Below are positions 43,778 to 52,654 of a stretch of DNA of 64,000 nucleotides, piece after piece. The stretch is taken from NCBI RefSeq assembly GCF_038592985.1, contig NZ_CP151951.1, forward strand, positions 5,248,501 through 5,312,500. The letters are read 5' to 3'. Origin of the DNA: Paenibacillus sp. FSL R10-2782 (GTDB taxonomy: Bacteria > Bacillota > Bacilli > Paenibacillales > Paenibacillaceae). Positions within the stretch are counted from its first letter, which is position 1, and each line of letters starts with the position of its first letter. The position numbers and the translations under genes are program-made. The notes under the pieces were generated by a model, which was not told where the DNA came from, did not search any database, and saw only the letters and a list, made by a program, of their open reading frames with translations.

Positions 43778-45184
43778 TTAAAGCTTCCCTTCCCGTCCCC
43801 AGCACTCCACTTGCTCCAGCCCCGGAATGCTGTCTTTATAGAACACAGGGTCCTGACCCGCCTTTTTCTGCCGTGAATAATCCTTTAAGGCTGCAAAAGC
43901 GACTCGGGATAAAAGGGCAATAGCAATCAGATTGACGACAACCATCATGCCCATAAATAAATCAGCCATATCCCACACCAGCTGCACCTTGGCCACTGCT
44001 CCGAAAATCACCATACCAATCACGGCAACCCGATAAAGCCATACCCAGATTTTCTTCGATTTCATAAACTCGATGTTCGTTTCGCCGTAATAGTAGTTAC
44101 CGATTAATGTGCTAAAGGCGAACAAGAATACCATAATGGCAAGGAAACCGGACGCCCACGGGCCGATGTGCACACTCAGAGCCGCCTGGGTCAGCTCAAT
44201 CCCGCTAAGCCCCGGCTTCGTATACGCCCCGGATAACAAAATAATCATTGCCGTGCTTGTACAAATAATAAGCGTATCCGTTAACACTCCAAAAGCCTGA
44301 ATCAAGCCTTGCTTGACCGGATGGCTCGTGTCTGCGGTAGCTGCTGCATTCGGTGCACTCCCCATTCCTGCTTCATTGGAAAATAAACCACGCTTGATGC
44401 CGTGCATCAAGGCTGCCCCGATGGAGCCGCCCGCAACCTGCTCGAAACCGAACGCACTGCGTACGATCAGGGACAGCACCTGCGGCAATTGCTGAATATT
44501 AATGATCACAATAAACAGCGCAATTCCGATATACAGCGCCGCCAGTACGATGACGATATACTCGGACATTTTGGCAATCCGCTTGATCCCTCCAAAAATA
44601 ATGACCGCAAACACAGCCGCCATCAGCAGACCTACCACTAACCGATTCGTGCCGAAGGCATTTTCGAAAGCCAGCGTAATCGTATTGGACTGCACCGCGT
44701 TAAAGACCAAACCAAAGCTCAGTGTAATCAGTATCGCAAAAACAATACCCATCCACCGCTTTTTCAATCCGATCTCCATGTAATACGCCGGACCGCCACG
44801 GAATCCGTCTTTGTCCTTCACTTTATATACCTGAGCTAACGTACTTTCGACGAAGCTGGAGGCTGAGCCGATGATCGCAATGATCCACATCCAGAACACT
44901 GCACCTGGGCCGCCCAGCGCAATAGCAAGAGCAATCCCAGTAATGTTCCCCGTACCCACGCGTGCCGCCATGCTGATGCAAAATGCCTGAAAAGGCGAAA
45001 TGCTGTCCCTGGAGCCGCGCTTCGACTCTTTCAGAACGCGGAACATATCTCCGATCATTCGTACTTGCAGACCCTTAGTGCGGAACGTAAAAAATAGTCC
45101 CAATGCGATCAGCATGACAATTAACAACTTGGACCAGAAAAAGTCGTTAATTACACCGATCACATCCTGTAAAAGCTGTTGCAT
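43778..45184 (-). CDS. Sodium:alanine/glycine symporter (AGCS family)
   Basis: A 468-residue membrane transporter with about ten hydrophobic helices. Family signatures are GLQVRMIGDMFRVL near the N-terminus, ARVGTGNITGIALAIALGGP (about 71-90), FRGGPAYYMEIGLKKRW and the signature GMGSAPNAAATADTSHPVKQ. It imports alanine or glycine with sodium. The start at 45184 follows GGGGGATTGTGG; a longer frame to 45304 is unlikely because the family begins close to residue 1 here. It is transcribed on its own; the oxidoreductase remnant lies immediately downstream. Confidence 0.92.
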   Translation of the reverse strand: MQQLLQDVIGVINDFFWSKLLIVMLIALGLFFTFRTKGLQVRMIGDMFRVLKESKRGSRDSISPFQAFCISMAARVGTGNITGIALAIALGGPGAVFWMWIIAIIGSASSFVESTLAQVYKVKDKDGFRGGPAYYMEIGLKKRWMGIVFAILITLSFGLVFNAVQSNTITLAFENAFGTNRLVVGLLMAAVFAVIIFGGIKRIAKMSEYIVIVLAALYIGIALFIVIINIQQLPQVLSLIVRSAFGFEQVAGGSIGAALMHGIKRGLFSNEAGMGSAPNAAATADTSHPVKQGLIQAFGVLTDTLIICTSTAMIILLSGAYTKPGLSGIELTQAALSVHIGPWASGFLAIMVFLFAFSTLIGNYYYGETNIEFMKSKKIWVWLYRVAVIGMVIFGAVAKVQLVWDMADLFMGMMVVVNLIAIALLSRVAFAALKDYSRQKKAGQDPVFYKDSIPGLEQVECWGREGKL

Positions 45185-45362
45185 CCACAATCCCCCAATA
45201 TCCCTTGATTCATTCCCGCTGTAGAACCGGTTCCATATTCGGCCGTTTAACAGTATTTTTTGAGTATAACAATTTTTAGCCACACAGAACAGATAATTAT
45301 ACATTTTATTTTATAGAAGCCATTAACAGGAAACCTCACAGAGTTTGAACCTCATGTTATAC

Positions 45363-45935
45363 TCATTTCTGCTGCACACGCAAACCTGCCAAAAAAGTGT
45401 TCATCATGACTTCAATACTCCGATCCACTTCTACGGGTAAACCAAAGCCGCCCTTCTGTTCGAGCGAGGCAAAACCATGAAGCAGACTGCGAAACCCCCT
45501 CGCCGCATGAACACAATCCTCTTCCTTAAATCCGTAACCGCTGGAAAGAACAGAAATAACAAGCTCCGCCACACGATCCGCAGCCTGCCTCATTTCGATA
45601 TTACTTCGATCAGTTGCATACAGCATCGCTTCATACAAACCAGGTCGCTCGCGGGCATATCGCATATAGGCTCTCCCCATAGCTGTCATTGCATCGTCAC
45701 CCGCTCTTCCAACCGCCGCGCTCATCAAAGCTTCCTCCAACTGTCGCAGGCTGTGCAGAGCCAGCACTTGGCGCAGTCCGTTCAACCCGTCCACGTGGTT
45801 ATACAAGGACGGAGGGCGAATGCGCAGCTTCTGCGCCAGCGTGGTGAGCGTAACATCGCCCATCCCCCGTTCATTGGCAATGTCCTCAGCAGCCTGTATA
45901 ATCTCTTGCAGCTTCATTCCGTTTCTGGGTGACAT
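45363..45935 (-). CDS. TetR/AcrR-family regulator (WHG C-terminal domain)
   Basis: A 190-residue dimeric repressor-type protein. Its N-terminal helix-turn-helix reads IIQAAEDIANERGMGDVTLT followed by LAQKLRIRPPSLYNHVDG (about residues 8-50), and the C-terminal ligand domain ends FRSLLHGFASLEQKGGFGLP, the WHG-type signature (TetR_C_33). Start at 45935 follows GGAGAAATGCTG. It diverges from the FetAB-type genes (start 46206) across a 270-base gap holding an 18-bp inverted repeat (45982-46037), its likely operator. Ligand unknown. Confidence 0.85.
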   Translation of the reverse strand: MSPRNGMKLQEIIQAAEDIANERGMGDVTLTTLAQKLRIRPPSLYNHVDGLNGLRQVLALHSLRQLEEALMSAAVGRAGDDAMTAMGRAYMRYARERPGLYEAMLYATDRSNIEMRQAADRVAELVISVLSSGYGFKEEDCVHAARGFRSLLHGFASLEQKGGFGLPVEVDRSIEVMMNTFLAGLRVQQK

Positions 45936-45981
45936 CAGCATTTCTCCTTTAATCGAATTTCTAATTTCTATGTAAGGCATT

Positions 45982-46037
45982 TACGTGAGCATTTTGCATA
46001 AAGCGTCGGGAATCGAATGATGCAAAATGCTGACGTA
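45982..46037. promoter_or_regulatory. 18-bp inverted repeat upstream of tetR-type gene
   Basis: TACGTGAGCATTTTGCAT (45982-45999) and ATGCAAAATGCTGACGTA (46020-46037) are complementary at 17 of 18 positions with a 20-base centre. No T-run follows, and it lies between divergent genes, so an operator is more likely than a terminator. Autoregulation by the TetR protein is inferred. Confidence 0.6.
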
Positions 46038-46205
46038 TAAAAATACAAAATGAGTCTGATTTCTATTTTAGCTAATCCTGTTAGTTTATACAAAGAAGCT
46101 ATGGTTTGAAAGCATATCAGCTTCTACTGATATAATGAACGAAACAGGATCATAGGGCAGGTCTGACCACTTTTTCGATCCCATGCAAAGGAGAACACTA
46201 TATCT

Positions 46206-46946
46206 ATGGATTCCATACCACTTCCAGCCATTGAATTTAAGCACATCACCAAATACTTCACCGGGTCTGAACAGCAGCGTGCTGTCCTCAACGGAATTAC
46301 GGCAAAAGTCTCTCCCGGCAAAATCACCACGCTGGTCGGCCCATCCGGGTCTGGCAAAAGCACGCTGCTTTCACTGTGTAATCTTCTACTGACGCCGGAT
46401 GAAGGAGAAATCAGCGTATTCGGCAAGCCTATTTCTGAGTGGGAAATCCCTGAGTTGAGACGGAGGGTCGCACTGGTTTTTCAAGATGCCCCCATGCTGC
46501 AAGGAACCGTTCTGTACAATCTCCAGACTGTAGAACGATTGCACGGCACGGTACTGCATGATCCCCCCGGCCTGTTAGAGCGCGTAGGACTCTCCCGTGA
46601 TCTGCTGGAGCAAAAGGCGCAGGAGCTGTCCGGTGGTCAAAGACAGCGCTTGGCCTTGGCGCGAACGCTCGCGAACCGCCCGGATATTTTACTGCTGGAC
46701 GAGATTACTTCCGCACTGGACCCGGCCTCGGTCAAAGAGGTAGAGGAGCTACTGCTTCAAATGAACAAACAAGAGGGAACGACGATGATCTGGATTACGC
46801 ATCATATGGAACAAGCCCGCAGAGTGGGCCATGAAACATGGCTGATGATCGACGGAAGATTGGTGGAGCAGGCAGATACCGAGACTTTTTTCCATGCGCC
46901 ACAGCATAATGAAACCCGCAGGTTCATAGCAGGAGAATGGGTATGA
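46206..46946 (+). CDS. ABC transporter ATPase, FetA/YbbL type
   Basis: A 246-residue nucleotide-binding subunit. Walker A is GPSGSGKST (about 43-51), the ABC signature LSGGQRQRLALARTL (about 138-152), Walker B DILLLDEITSALDP and the H-loop WITHHMEQ. The overlapping downstream membrane partner is of the FetB/YbbM family; in E. coli FetAB exports iron and protects from oxidative stress. The start is the second ATG region of the frame at 46206. The cargo here is inferred from the partner only. Confidence 0.88.
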   Translation: MDSIPLPAIEFKHITKYFTGSEQQRAVLNGITAKVSPGKITTLVGPSGSGKSTLLSLCNLLLTPDEGEISVFGKPISEWEIPELRRRVALVFQDAPMLQGTVLYNLQTVERLHGTVLHDPPGLLERVGLSRDLLEQKAQELSGGQRQRLALARTLANRPDILLLDEITSALDPASVKEVEELLLQMNKQEGTTMIWITHHMEQARRVGHETWLMIDGRLVEQADTETFFHAPQHNETRRFIAGEWV

Positions 46947-47704
46947 CGATTGTTGCCCTGATTCTTTCCCTCGGCTTTGTGTTCATCGCCATCGTCATAT
47001 CCAAATCCTTCAAGCTCGGTCTGGATCGAGATATTATTATCGCCACGATCAGGGCATCGGTCCAACTGCTGGCTATCGGTTATGTATTACATTTGATTTT
47101 CGGGATGCAAAGCTACGGATTTATCATATTATTCATTCTGCTTATGATCACCGTAGCCTCCCAAAATGTCGCGCGCAAAGGACGATTCATTCCCGGCCTG
47201 ATGTGGAAATCATTCCTGACGCTGCTGTGTGTGGAAATCGTTACACAGGCATTCCTGATTAGCCTGCATATCATCCCGGCGACAGCCCGGTATATGATCC
47301 CTATTAGCGGCATGATCATTGGCAGCTCCATGATTCTGTCCAGCCTGCTGGTATCCCGGCTCAAGTCGGAGGTGCTGCTGCGCAAGCCTGAAATTATGCT
47401 CATTCTGGCACTAGGCGGCACGCCGAGACAAGCTATTTTCCCGATATTCAAGGATTGCATACGCTCCAGTATGATTCCAACCATCGAGGGACAGAAGACA
47501 CTCGGGCTGGTCCAGCTTCCCGGCATGATGACTGGGCAAATCATAGCAGGTGCCAATCCCATTGCCGCCGTTCGTTTGCAGCTACTAATCGTATTTACCA
47601 CTATGACCTCTGCGATTTTGACCAGCGTACTGCTCAGCCTGTTTATTTATCCGGCATTATTTACCCGCCAGCAGCAGCTTCGCACAGAAGCATGGGAACG
47701 CTAA
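46943..47704 (+). CDS. FetB/YbbM-family permease (putative iron exporter)
   Basis: A 253-residue integral membrane protein with seven or so hydrophobic helices. UPF0014/FetB marks are ATIRASVQLLAIGYVLHLIF (about 34-53), ISGMIIGSSMILSSL, the cytoplasmic ALGGTPRQAIFPIFKDCIRS block with SMIPTIEGQKTLGLVQLPGM and TGQIIAGANPIAAVRLQ. The ATG at 46943 overlaps the ATPase stop (ATGA) and follows GGAG by 7 bases. With FetA it would form a metal exporter; iron is the family precedent, other metals possible. Confidence 0.88.
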   Translation: MTIVALILSLGFVFIAIVISKSFKLGLDRDIIIATIRASVQLLAIGYVLHLIFGMQSYGFIILFILLMITVASQNVARKGRFIPGLMWKSFLTLLCVEIVTQAFLISLHIIPATARYMIPISGMIIGSSMILSSLLVSRLKSEVLLRKPEIMLILALGGTPRQAIFPIFKDCIRSSMIPTIEGQKTLGLVQLPGMMTGQIIAGANPIAAVRLQLLIVFTTMTSAILTSVLLSLFIYPALFTRQQQLRTEAWER

Positions 47705-47953
47705 TTCCTATCCAACTCAGGCGCAAAGGCACTGAAATCCAAAAGCATGAAGCATATCGTTTTATTGTGCAAAAGTCTATCTGCCAGATGATCGGCAGGT
47801 AGGCTTTTAGTGTATATTCTGGTCCCTGCACGACAAAAAATACTGTGATTTATACCATCATCAGGCTTATAATATACATATATAGGTTAAACATCGCTCT
47901 AAGAGAGGTCAATAGAAACAAGTCATCTAACAACACACAAAGGAGATAAAAAG

Positions 47954-49315
47954 ATGAACCATCGTTTATTAATCCAAAACGGCTGTGTACTCACGCTCGA
48001 TAAGACAATGGGTGATTTTAAGAAAGCGGATATTCTTGTCGAGGGAAAAAAAATTATCGCTGTTCAGCCGGAGCTGGAAGCATCCGATTGCGAAGTTGTT
48101 GACGCAACAAATATGATTGTTATGCCGGGATTCGTAGATACACATCGTCACACCTGGGAGTCTGTCGTTCGGAATGTAGGTGCTGATTGGTCGCTCGAAA
48201 AGTACCTGGGGCGTATGTACTATGGGAATATTGGAGCTAAATTACGTCCGCAGGATGGGTATGTAGCGAATCTGCTGGGCGCGCTGGAAGCGTTGGATGC
48301 AGGGGTTACCACGCTACTCGATTGGTCGATGATTAATTCACCCGATCATACGGATGAGCTGATCCGGGGCTTGCAAGAATCGGAAACACGAGCGGTCTTC
48401 GCCCACGGAGTTCCTGGTGATGGCGAATATTGGTCCAGAGAAAGCCAGATACGACAATCCGATGACAGCAGACGGGTGAAAAAGCAGTATTTCTCATCAG
48501 ATGACCAACTGCTTACCATGGGGTTAGCCATAAGAGGACCAGAATTTAGCGCATGGGAAACAGCAGTCGATGAGATTCGATTCGCTCGTGAGCTTGGTGT
48601 GCTTTGTACAATGCATTTAGGGTTCGGGACATGGGGTTCGGTGGATCGTTCGATTGAAAAATTGCATAAAGCTGGACTGCTCGGATCGGACCTTAACTTT
48701 GCCCACGCCAATACACTCAGCTATGAGGAATATAAGCTAATCGCAGATTCAGGCGCCTCCATTTCCGTTACTCCGGAAATCGAAATGATGATGGGACATG
48801 GCTATCCGGCTACAGGGCTATTTATGGAGAACGGAGGAAGACCCTCTTTAGGAGTCGATGTCGTAGTATCGACTGGTGGAGACATGTTTGCACAAATGAA
48901 GTTCGCCTTGCAAGCAGAACGCTCCAGAATCAATGGAAAGATTTTATCCACAGGAGAAATGCCGGTGGAACTCACTATTTCAGCAAGGGACATTTTAGAA
49001 TTTGCGACGATTGATGGCGCCCGAGCATTGGGACTGGATCATAAGATCGGTACGTTAACCCCGGGGAAAGAAGCCGATCTGATTATGATTCGAACCAACG
49101 ATCTGAATATGTTCCCAATAAATCATCCAGTCGGTGCTGTTGTGCAATGCGCCAACACGAGCAACGTCGATTCAGTGTTTGTGGCTGGGAAAGCTGTCAA
49201 ACGGAACGGAAAAATGCTGCATGTAGACGTCCAACGCTTGCGCAAGTTAGCCAATGAGTCGAGGGATTATATTTTCTCACAATACGGGGTGCCTGAAGAA
49301 GCATGGCCAATCTGA
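47954..49315 (+). CDS. Amidohydrolase (ATZ/TRZ/SAH-deaminase-like)
   Basis: A 453-residue metal-dependent hydrolase of the amidohydrolase superfamily. The N-terminal beta-domain reads LIQNGCVLTLD, then the metal motif GFVDTHRHTWESVV (about 60-73), a third-strand ligand in CTMHLGFGTWG, NFAHANTLSYEE with the fourth histidine, and the late Asp-containing SLGVDVVVSTGGDMF. IGTLTPGKEADLIMI is the usual C-terminal signature. The closest functional group is aminohydrolases of the atrazine/cytosine/S-adenosylhomocysteine deaminase type; the substrate is not determined. AAAGGAGATAAAAAG precedes the start. The AraC gene follows 82 bases later on the same strand. Confidence 0.85.
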   Translation: MNHRLLIQNGCVLTLDKTMGDFKKADILVEGKKIIAVQPELEASDCEVVDATNMIVMPGFVDTHRHTWESVVRNVGADWSLEKYLGRMYYGNIGAKLRPQDGYVANLLGALEALDAGVTTLLDWSMINSPDHTDELIRGLQESETRAVFAHGVPGDGEYWSRESQIRQSDDSRRVKKQYFSSDDQLLTMGLAIRGPEFSAWETAVDEIRFARELGVLCTMHLGFGTWGSVDRSIEKLHKAGLLGSDLNFAHANTLSYEEYKLIADSGASISVTPEIEMMMGHGYPATGLFMENGGRPSLGVDVVVSTGGDMFAQMKFALQAERSRINGKILSTGEMPVELTISARDILEFATIDGARALGLDHKIGTLTPGKEADLIMIRTNDLNMFPINHPVGAVVQCANTSNVDSVFVAGKAVKRNGKMLHVDVQRLRKLANESRDYIFSQYGVPEEAWPI

Positions 49316-49397
49316 TTGGCTGTAGGGTGCCATGCAACTCAAGTCAAATATTCCTGAATTCCGCTTGTTAAGATGGAATTGAAAGGAGGGAACCATC

Positions 49398-50300
49398 GTG
49401 TACGAATGGAACGAAATGGTCCAGCTCATGATTGATTGGATTGATGATAACCATACTTCAGCACCATCGTTGTTGAGAATGTCCAATCAGTTAGGCTACT
49501 CCCCTTATTACTGCACAAAACAGTTTCATTCTCTTACAGGAATGACGTTAAGGGATTATGTGTGGATGCGCAGGATTAGCCGCGCAGCCCTTGAACTCAG
49601 GGATAGCAATGTCCGCATCCTCGACGTTGCCATAAAGTATGGGTTTTCTTCACAGGAGGCTTTTACACGAGCATTTGTAAAAGCCTTTGAGGTGACCCCC
49701 GCTGTATATCAAAGAGAGCCGAGACCTATTCCGTTAGCGATTCGTGTTGAAGTGTTCTCTCCTTATCATTATCATTTAAAGGAGCGGGATCAGATGGTTA
49801 AGGAACATTTGCAAGAAGCCGAAATTAAAATTGAGCGTATACCAGCACACAAATTTATTGGAATCTGGGATACCTCTTCTCGAAACTACGGTGATTTCTG
49901 GAGAAACGGTCATAATTGTGATGAAATTTGCGGAACACTGGAAAGCATGTCTCATCTCAAGCTACCCGGACAATTGGGTCAAACCGCAGGCTGGTTCTAT
50001 CAGGATGGTCAGAAGGGCTATCTCTATGGGATACCGGTTGCCGCTGATTACGCTGGAGAGATTCCAGCAGGAATGGAGTGCCAGAGCATTCCCGAATCAG
50101 ATTACCTGGTTTTTTTCCACCCTCCCTTCAATTATTTAAAAAACAATGGAGAGATTATGAGAATTGTGGAGGAGAAGGCTTGGAGCTTTGACCCTGCCAG
50201 CATGGGATATGAATGGGATGAGGAAACGAAGCAGGATTATCAGCGGCATTTCCCGGAGGGATACGGCTACGCAGTGTTACGTCCAGTGAAAAAAATGTAG
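49398..50300 (+). CDS. AraC-family regulator with GyrI-like effector domain
   Basis: A 300-residue regulator. Residues 5-110 form an AraC double helix-turn-helix (LLRMSNQLGYSPYYCTKQFH, then ILDVAIKYGFSSQEAFTRAF with the family SxEAFxRAF pattern), and residues 145-298 an integron/GyrI-like ligand-binding domain (IERIPAHKFIGIWDTSSRNY ... GYAVLRPVKKM). This N-HTH/C-effector order is that of Rob/SoxS-related drug or metabolite sensors. The start is GTG at 49398 with AAAGGAGGG upstream. It could regulate the amidohydrolase gene just ahead of it. Confidence 0.85.
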   Translation: MYEWNEMVQLMIDWIDDNHTSAPSLLRMSNQLGYSPYYCTKQFHSLTGMTLRDYVWMRRISRAALELRDSNVRILDVAIKYGFSSQEAFTRAFVKAFEVTPAVYQREPRPIPLAIRVEVFSPYHYHLKERDQMVKEHLQEAEIKIERIPAHKFIGIWDTSSRNYGDFWRNGHNCDEICGTLESMSHLKLPGQLGQTAGWFYQDGQKGYLYGIPVAADYAGEIPAGMECQSIPESDYLVFFHPPFNYLKNNGEIMRIVEEKAWSFDPASMGYEWDEETKQDYQRHFPEGYGYAVLRPVKKM

Positions 50301-50342
50301 GGTGAAAAGTTCCCAAGAAGCCGCCACGATGATGTAAATATA

Positions 50343-50383
50343 GAATAAACCGACCGCTAAATCATACAATTGTCGGTTTATTC
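50343..50383 (+). terminator. Terminator after the AraC gene
   Basis: Perfect 12-bp arms GAATAAACCGAC / GTCGGTTTATTC with a 17-base loop; a T-rich stretch follows after some 15 bases. Confidence 0.65.
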
Positions 50384-50492
50384 CTGACCAGGATTTTTAT
50401 TATTTTAAGAATTATATTTAGGCAAACCATACTTTTTCGTGTCTAATCAAAAATACTTCCAACACCCATATATCCGTTATGTAGAGGAGTAA

Positions 50493-50556
50493 AATAGAAC
50501 AAGACAAAAGAAACTTGCGACTAATCCTCGCCTTTTGTCTGTTCTATTGTTTTGTT
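50493..50556 (+). terminator. Strong hairpin ahead of small membrane-protein gene
   Basis: AATAGAACAAGACAAAAG (50493-50510) pairs with CTTTTGTCTGTTCTATT (50532-50548) with one bulge, followed by GTTTTGTT. It lies 32 bases before the TTG start at 50588 and is separate from the AraC-gene terminator. It may end a short RNA made from the 50.4-kb spacer or act as an attenuator for the small gene. Confidence 0.6.
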
Positions 50557-50587
50557 AAATGCAGATATTTCCTTGGAGGTTTGATTA

Positions 50588-50830
50588 TTGAGATCATTTC
50601 GGTTTGGGTTATTCCTAATCTCACTTTTAGTTATTGTTGTCAACATCTTAGGGTACGACGACTATAATATGCTATTGGCTATCATTAGCCCGTTGGTTTG
50701 GATTTACGAATCATTTCAATTTGTACGAAAAGCAGACATCCCGATAGCCGTCGTTTACTTCACTACACTGGTTTTCTGGTATCTTATTGGATACGTTTTG
50801 GATCGTTTGGTTAAAAATTTGAAAAATTAA
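50588..50830 (+). CDS. Small membrane protein, unknown function
   Basis: An 80-residue protein with three hydrophobic stretches (about 7-24, 27-44 and 52-72) separated by short polar loops, and a Lys/Arg-rich C-terminus (DRLVKNLKN), suggesting cytoplasmic termini. I do not recognise the family. The start is TTG with TTGGAGGTTTG ahead. Its 3' end overlaps the convergent gene at 50811 by 20 bases. It lies in a 2-kb patch of small, AT-richer membrane-associated genes unlike the flanking metabolic genes. Confidence 0.6.
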   Translation: MRSFRFGLFLISLLVIVVNILGYDDYNMLLAIISPLVWIYESFQFVRKADIPIAVVYFTTLVFWYLIGYVLDRLVKNLKN

Positions 50831-51164
50831 AATTATCCTCTAAATTGCCGTCTACTCTTTCAGGTTCGTACTCGACTGTTTTATAGTCAGGTGATGAAGG
50901 AATCATATTGACCACAACATTCCTCATCTTTAACTTGTACTTCCCTTCCTCAAAAGCAAGGATATGCTTGATGGGAGGTAATTCCATATCCTCATACTTC
51001 GTTATCGACGAAATAACAATTTTTGAAGGGTCAGAATCATTTACAGACATGATGCGATAGTCTATCGGTGTTCCTTGGGCTTTTAGAAAATTAAGTCGTG
51101 CCCGGTCTGTTTTAAAGCGATAATCATCAGACAATGAAAGCATCTTATCATAATCACGACTCAT
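50811..51164 (-). CDS. Hypothetical protein, downstream half of a split gene
   Basis: A 117-residue frame starting MSRDYDKMLSLSDDYRFKTD and ending in DGNLEDNFNFSNF. It looks like an NTF2- or lumazine-binding-type extracytoplasmic domain (alternating strands such as YRIMSVNDSDPSKIVISSIT, AFEEGKYKLKMRNVVVN), although I cannot name the family. It has no ribosome site of its own; its ATG overlaps the stop of a 54-codon frame carrying a signal peptide. Either the two are translationally coupled, or they were one exported protein split by a frameshift. The second reading is favoured because the join STFTEYMNVR/SRDYDKM reads naturally. Confidence 0.55.
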   Translation of the reverse strand: MSRDYDKMLSLSDDYRFKTDRARLNFLKAQGTPIDYRIMSVNDSDPSKIVISSITKYEDMELPPIKHILAFEEGKYKLKMRNVVVNMIPSSPDYKTVEYEPERVDGNLEDNFNFSNF

Positions 51165-51325
51165 CGAACATTCATATATTCTGTGAATGTCGAGACAGCA
51201 GCTTCTTTGGGCTGATCGAGAAGTGTATAAGGCTCCTTATCCCCTCCAAAGCCTGTAGCTATTACTGTCAAAATCCCTCCGAAAACAACCAAGCAAATCA
51301 ACCTTTTATGTAGTGCAGTCTTCAA
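51161..51325 (-). CDS. Short signal-peptide frame, upstream half of a split gene
   Basis: A 54-codon frame from a TTG start at 51325 with AAAGGAGGTATTATTCA just ahead. The product begins MKTALHKRLICLVVFGGILT: a basic end, then an 18-residue hydrophobic core, and continues KEPYTLLDQPKEAAVSTFTE. It ends at a TGA that overlaps the next ATG. The strong ribosome site shows that translation starts here, so this is the true 5' end of the gene that continues, out of frame, at 51164. Confidence 0.6.
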   Translation of the reverse strand: MKTALHKRLICLVVFGGILTVIATGFGGDKEPYTLLDQPKEAAVSTFTEYMNVR

Positions 51326-51502
51326 TGAATAATACCTCCTTTATTGAAAATTTTAGCATTTACTTTCATTATAAAGAGATGTTATTTTTTCGGAATTAAC
51401 CAACTTTTACGCTGAAATTTAGATATCGTTAGATTCTACATGCTCGATGTCCTTGGCGGAGATATATAGACAATATTTCATCTTCGGAAGAGCTACCGCC
51501 CA

Positions 51503-51796
51503 TTATTCTACCCACAATGCTACCCATATAAAAATTACATAAGCCAGCACAAAGAACGTAATCACACTAAGGGGGATAATCCAAGTAAGATGAGTTTTGA
51601 ACGGGGCGAGGATTTTTTCCCAAATAAGATTTTTAAATGGGCTTAGGATTTTCTGACGAGTGGGTAGCAGCTCATATTCTAATTTCTTTAAAACGTGTTC
51701 CGCTTTTTTTTCATCACGAATTAGAAGTTCACTCCATAATTCTTCATACTGCTCTCGAATCACTTCTTTAGTAGAACTATCTTTTAGTAAAACCAT
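51503..51796 (-). CDS. Small tail-anchored membrane protein, unknown function
   Basis: A 97-residue protein with an amphipathic, charged N-terminal part (DSSTKEVIREQYEELWSELL, RDEKKAEHVLKKLEYE) and one or two hydrophobic segments at the C-terminus (LTWIIPLSVITFFVLAYVIF, IWVALWV). A membrane anchor at the tail with a helical cytoplasmic domain is likely. I do not recognise it. Start at 51796 follows GGAGGTCACAA. It belongs to the small-gene patch between 50.6 and 52.4 kb. Confidence 0.6.
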   Translation of the reverse strand: MVLLKDSSTKEVIREQYEELWSELLIRDEKKAEHVLKKLEYELLPTRQKILSPFKNLIWEKILAPFKTHLTWIIPLSVITFFVLAYVIFIWVALWVE

Positions 51797-51873
51797 TTGT
51801 GACCTCCATCTACTCCTCATTTGTAAGCTTCAAGTACACATCATAGATTTACAGAACGGGGTATGGGCTTGAA

Positions 51874-52380
51874 TTACATATCGTATGACAAAAAGTATAT
51901 TCTATTATTTTCTAAGTTGGTCATGCTAATGATCACGTTATTATAACTAAAATCATATACATCTCTACTCATAATTAAACTATTAGTACGATTATTTCTA
52001 ATCGTGTAATAACCCTTAGTTCCTTTAAAAGGTAAAAGATTAGCTATTTCTTCATTTGTAATGCCTTTAATTTTTTCGAACAGCGGCTCACTTAACTCTG
52101 TAGGTAACGGTAGTTTAGACCAATTATTCAACGTTCCTCTTTTGGTCAATTCCTCCATTTCTTCAGAACTAATTTGGTAAATATACAAACGATATCCATC
52201 CCCAAGCGCTCCATATGATTCATCACTGAACCAGATTCTTGTTTCTTTGGGTAATTGAACTCCTAACCTATCGTAAAGCCATTCTACTTCTTTGTTTTTT
52301 TTATAAAAAGAACCATAAAACAATGCGGCTAAAATCAGAACAACAATTAATCCAAAGATGATCAGCTTTTTATTTCTCAA
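51874..52380 (-). CDS. Hypothetical membrane-anchored protein
   Basis: A 168-residue protein with a single N-terminal hydrophobic anchor (about 5-24; LIIFGLIVVLILAALFYG) and a soluble outward domain (WLYDRLGVQLPKETRIWFSD ... IISMTNLENNRIYFLSYDM). The start is TTG with GGAGACGGTAAAG ahead. No family is recognised; the domain looks alpha/beta. Lower GC than flanking genes. It precedes the tail-anchored protein gene on the same strand with a 78-base gap. Confidence 0.6.
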   Translation of the reverse strand: MRNKKLIIFGLIVVLILAALFYGSFYKKNKEVEWLYDRLGVQLPKETRIWFSDESYGALGDGYRLYIYQISSEEMEELTKRGTLNNWSKLPLPTELSEPLFEKIKGITNEEIANLLPFKGTKGYYTIRNNRTNSLIMSRDVYDFSYNNVIISMTNLENNRIYFLSYDM

Positions 52381-52654
52381 CTTTACCGTCTCCTATTTAA
52401 AATAATTCATGCACCATCCGTTTATCGAATAGTGCATTTTTATCAACTGTTATTAAAAAGTTACTGTAAAACACAGTAAAACTCCTTGTAAAACCCCTTT
52501 CATTAAAATCCAAGGCCATCCTTATCATATAATTTTATTTTAACGTGATTACTCACTGAATACCTTTGTTATCTTATGTAATGTCACCTTCTCATCCTGT
52601 AAACTAAGTTCCATCAAGCGATAACCGCTGGATCATAGAGAGGATGAGATATTC

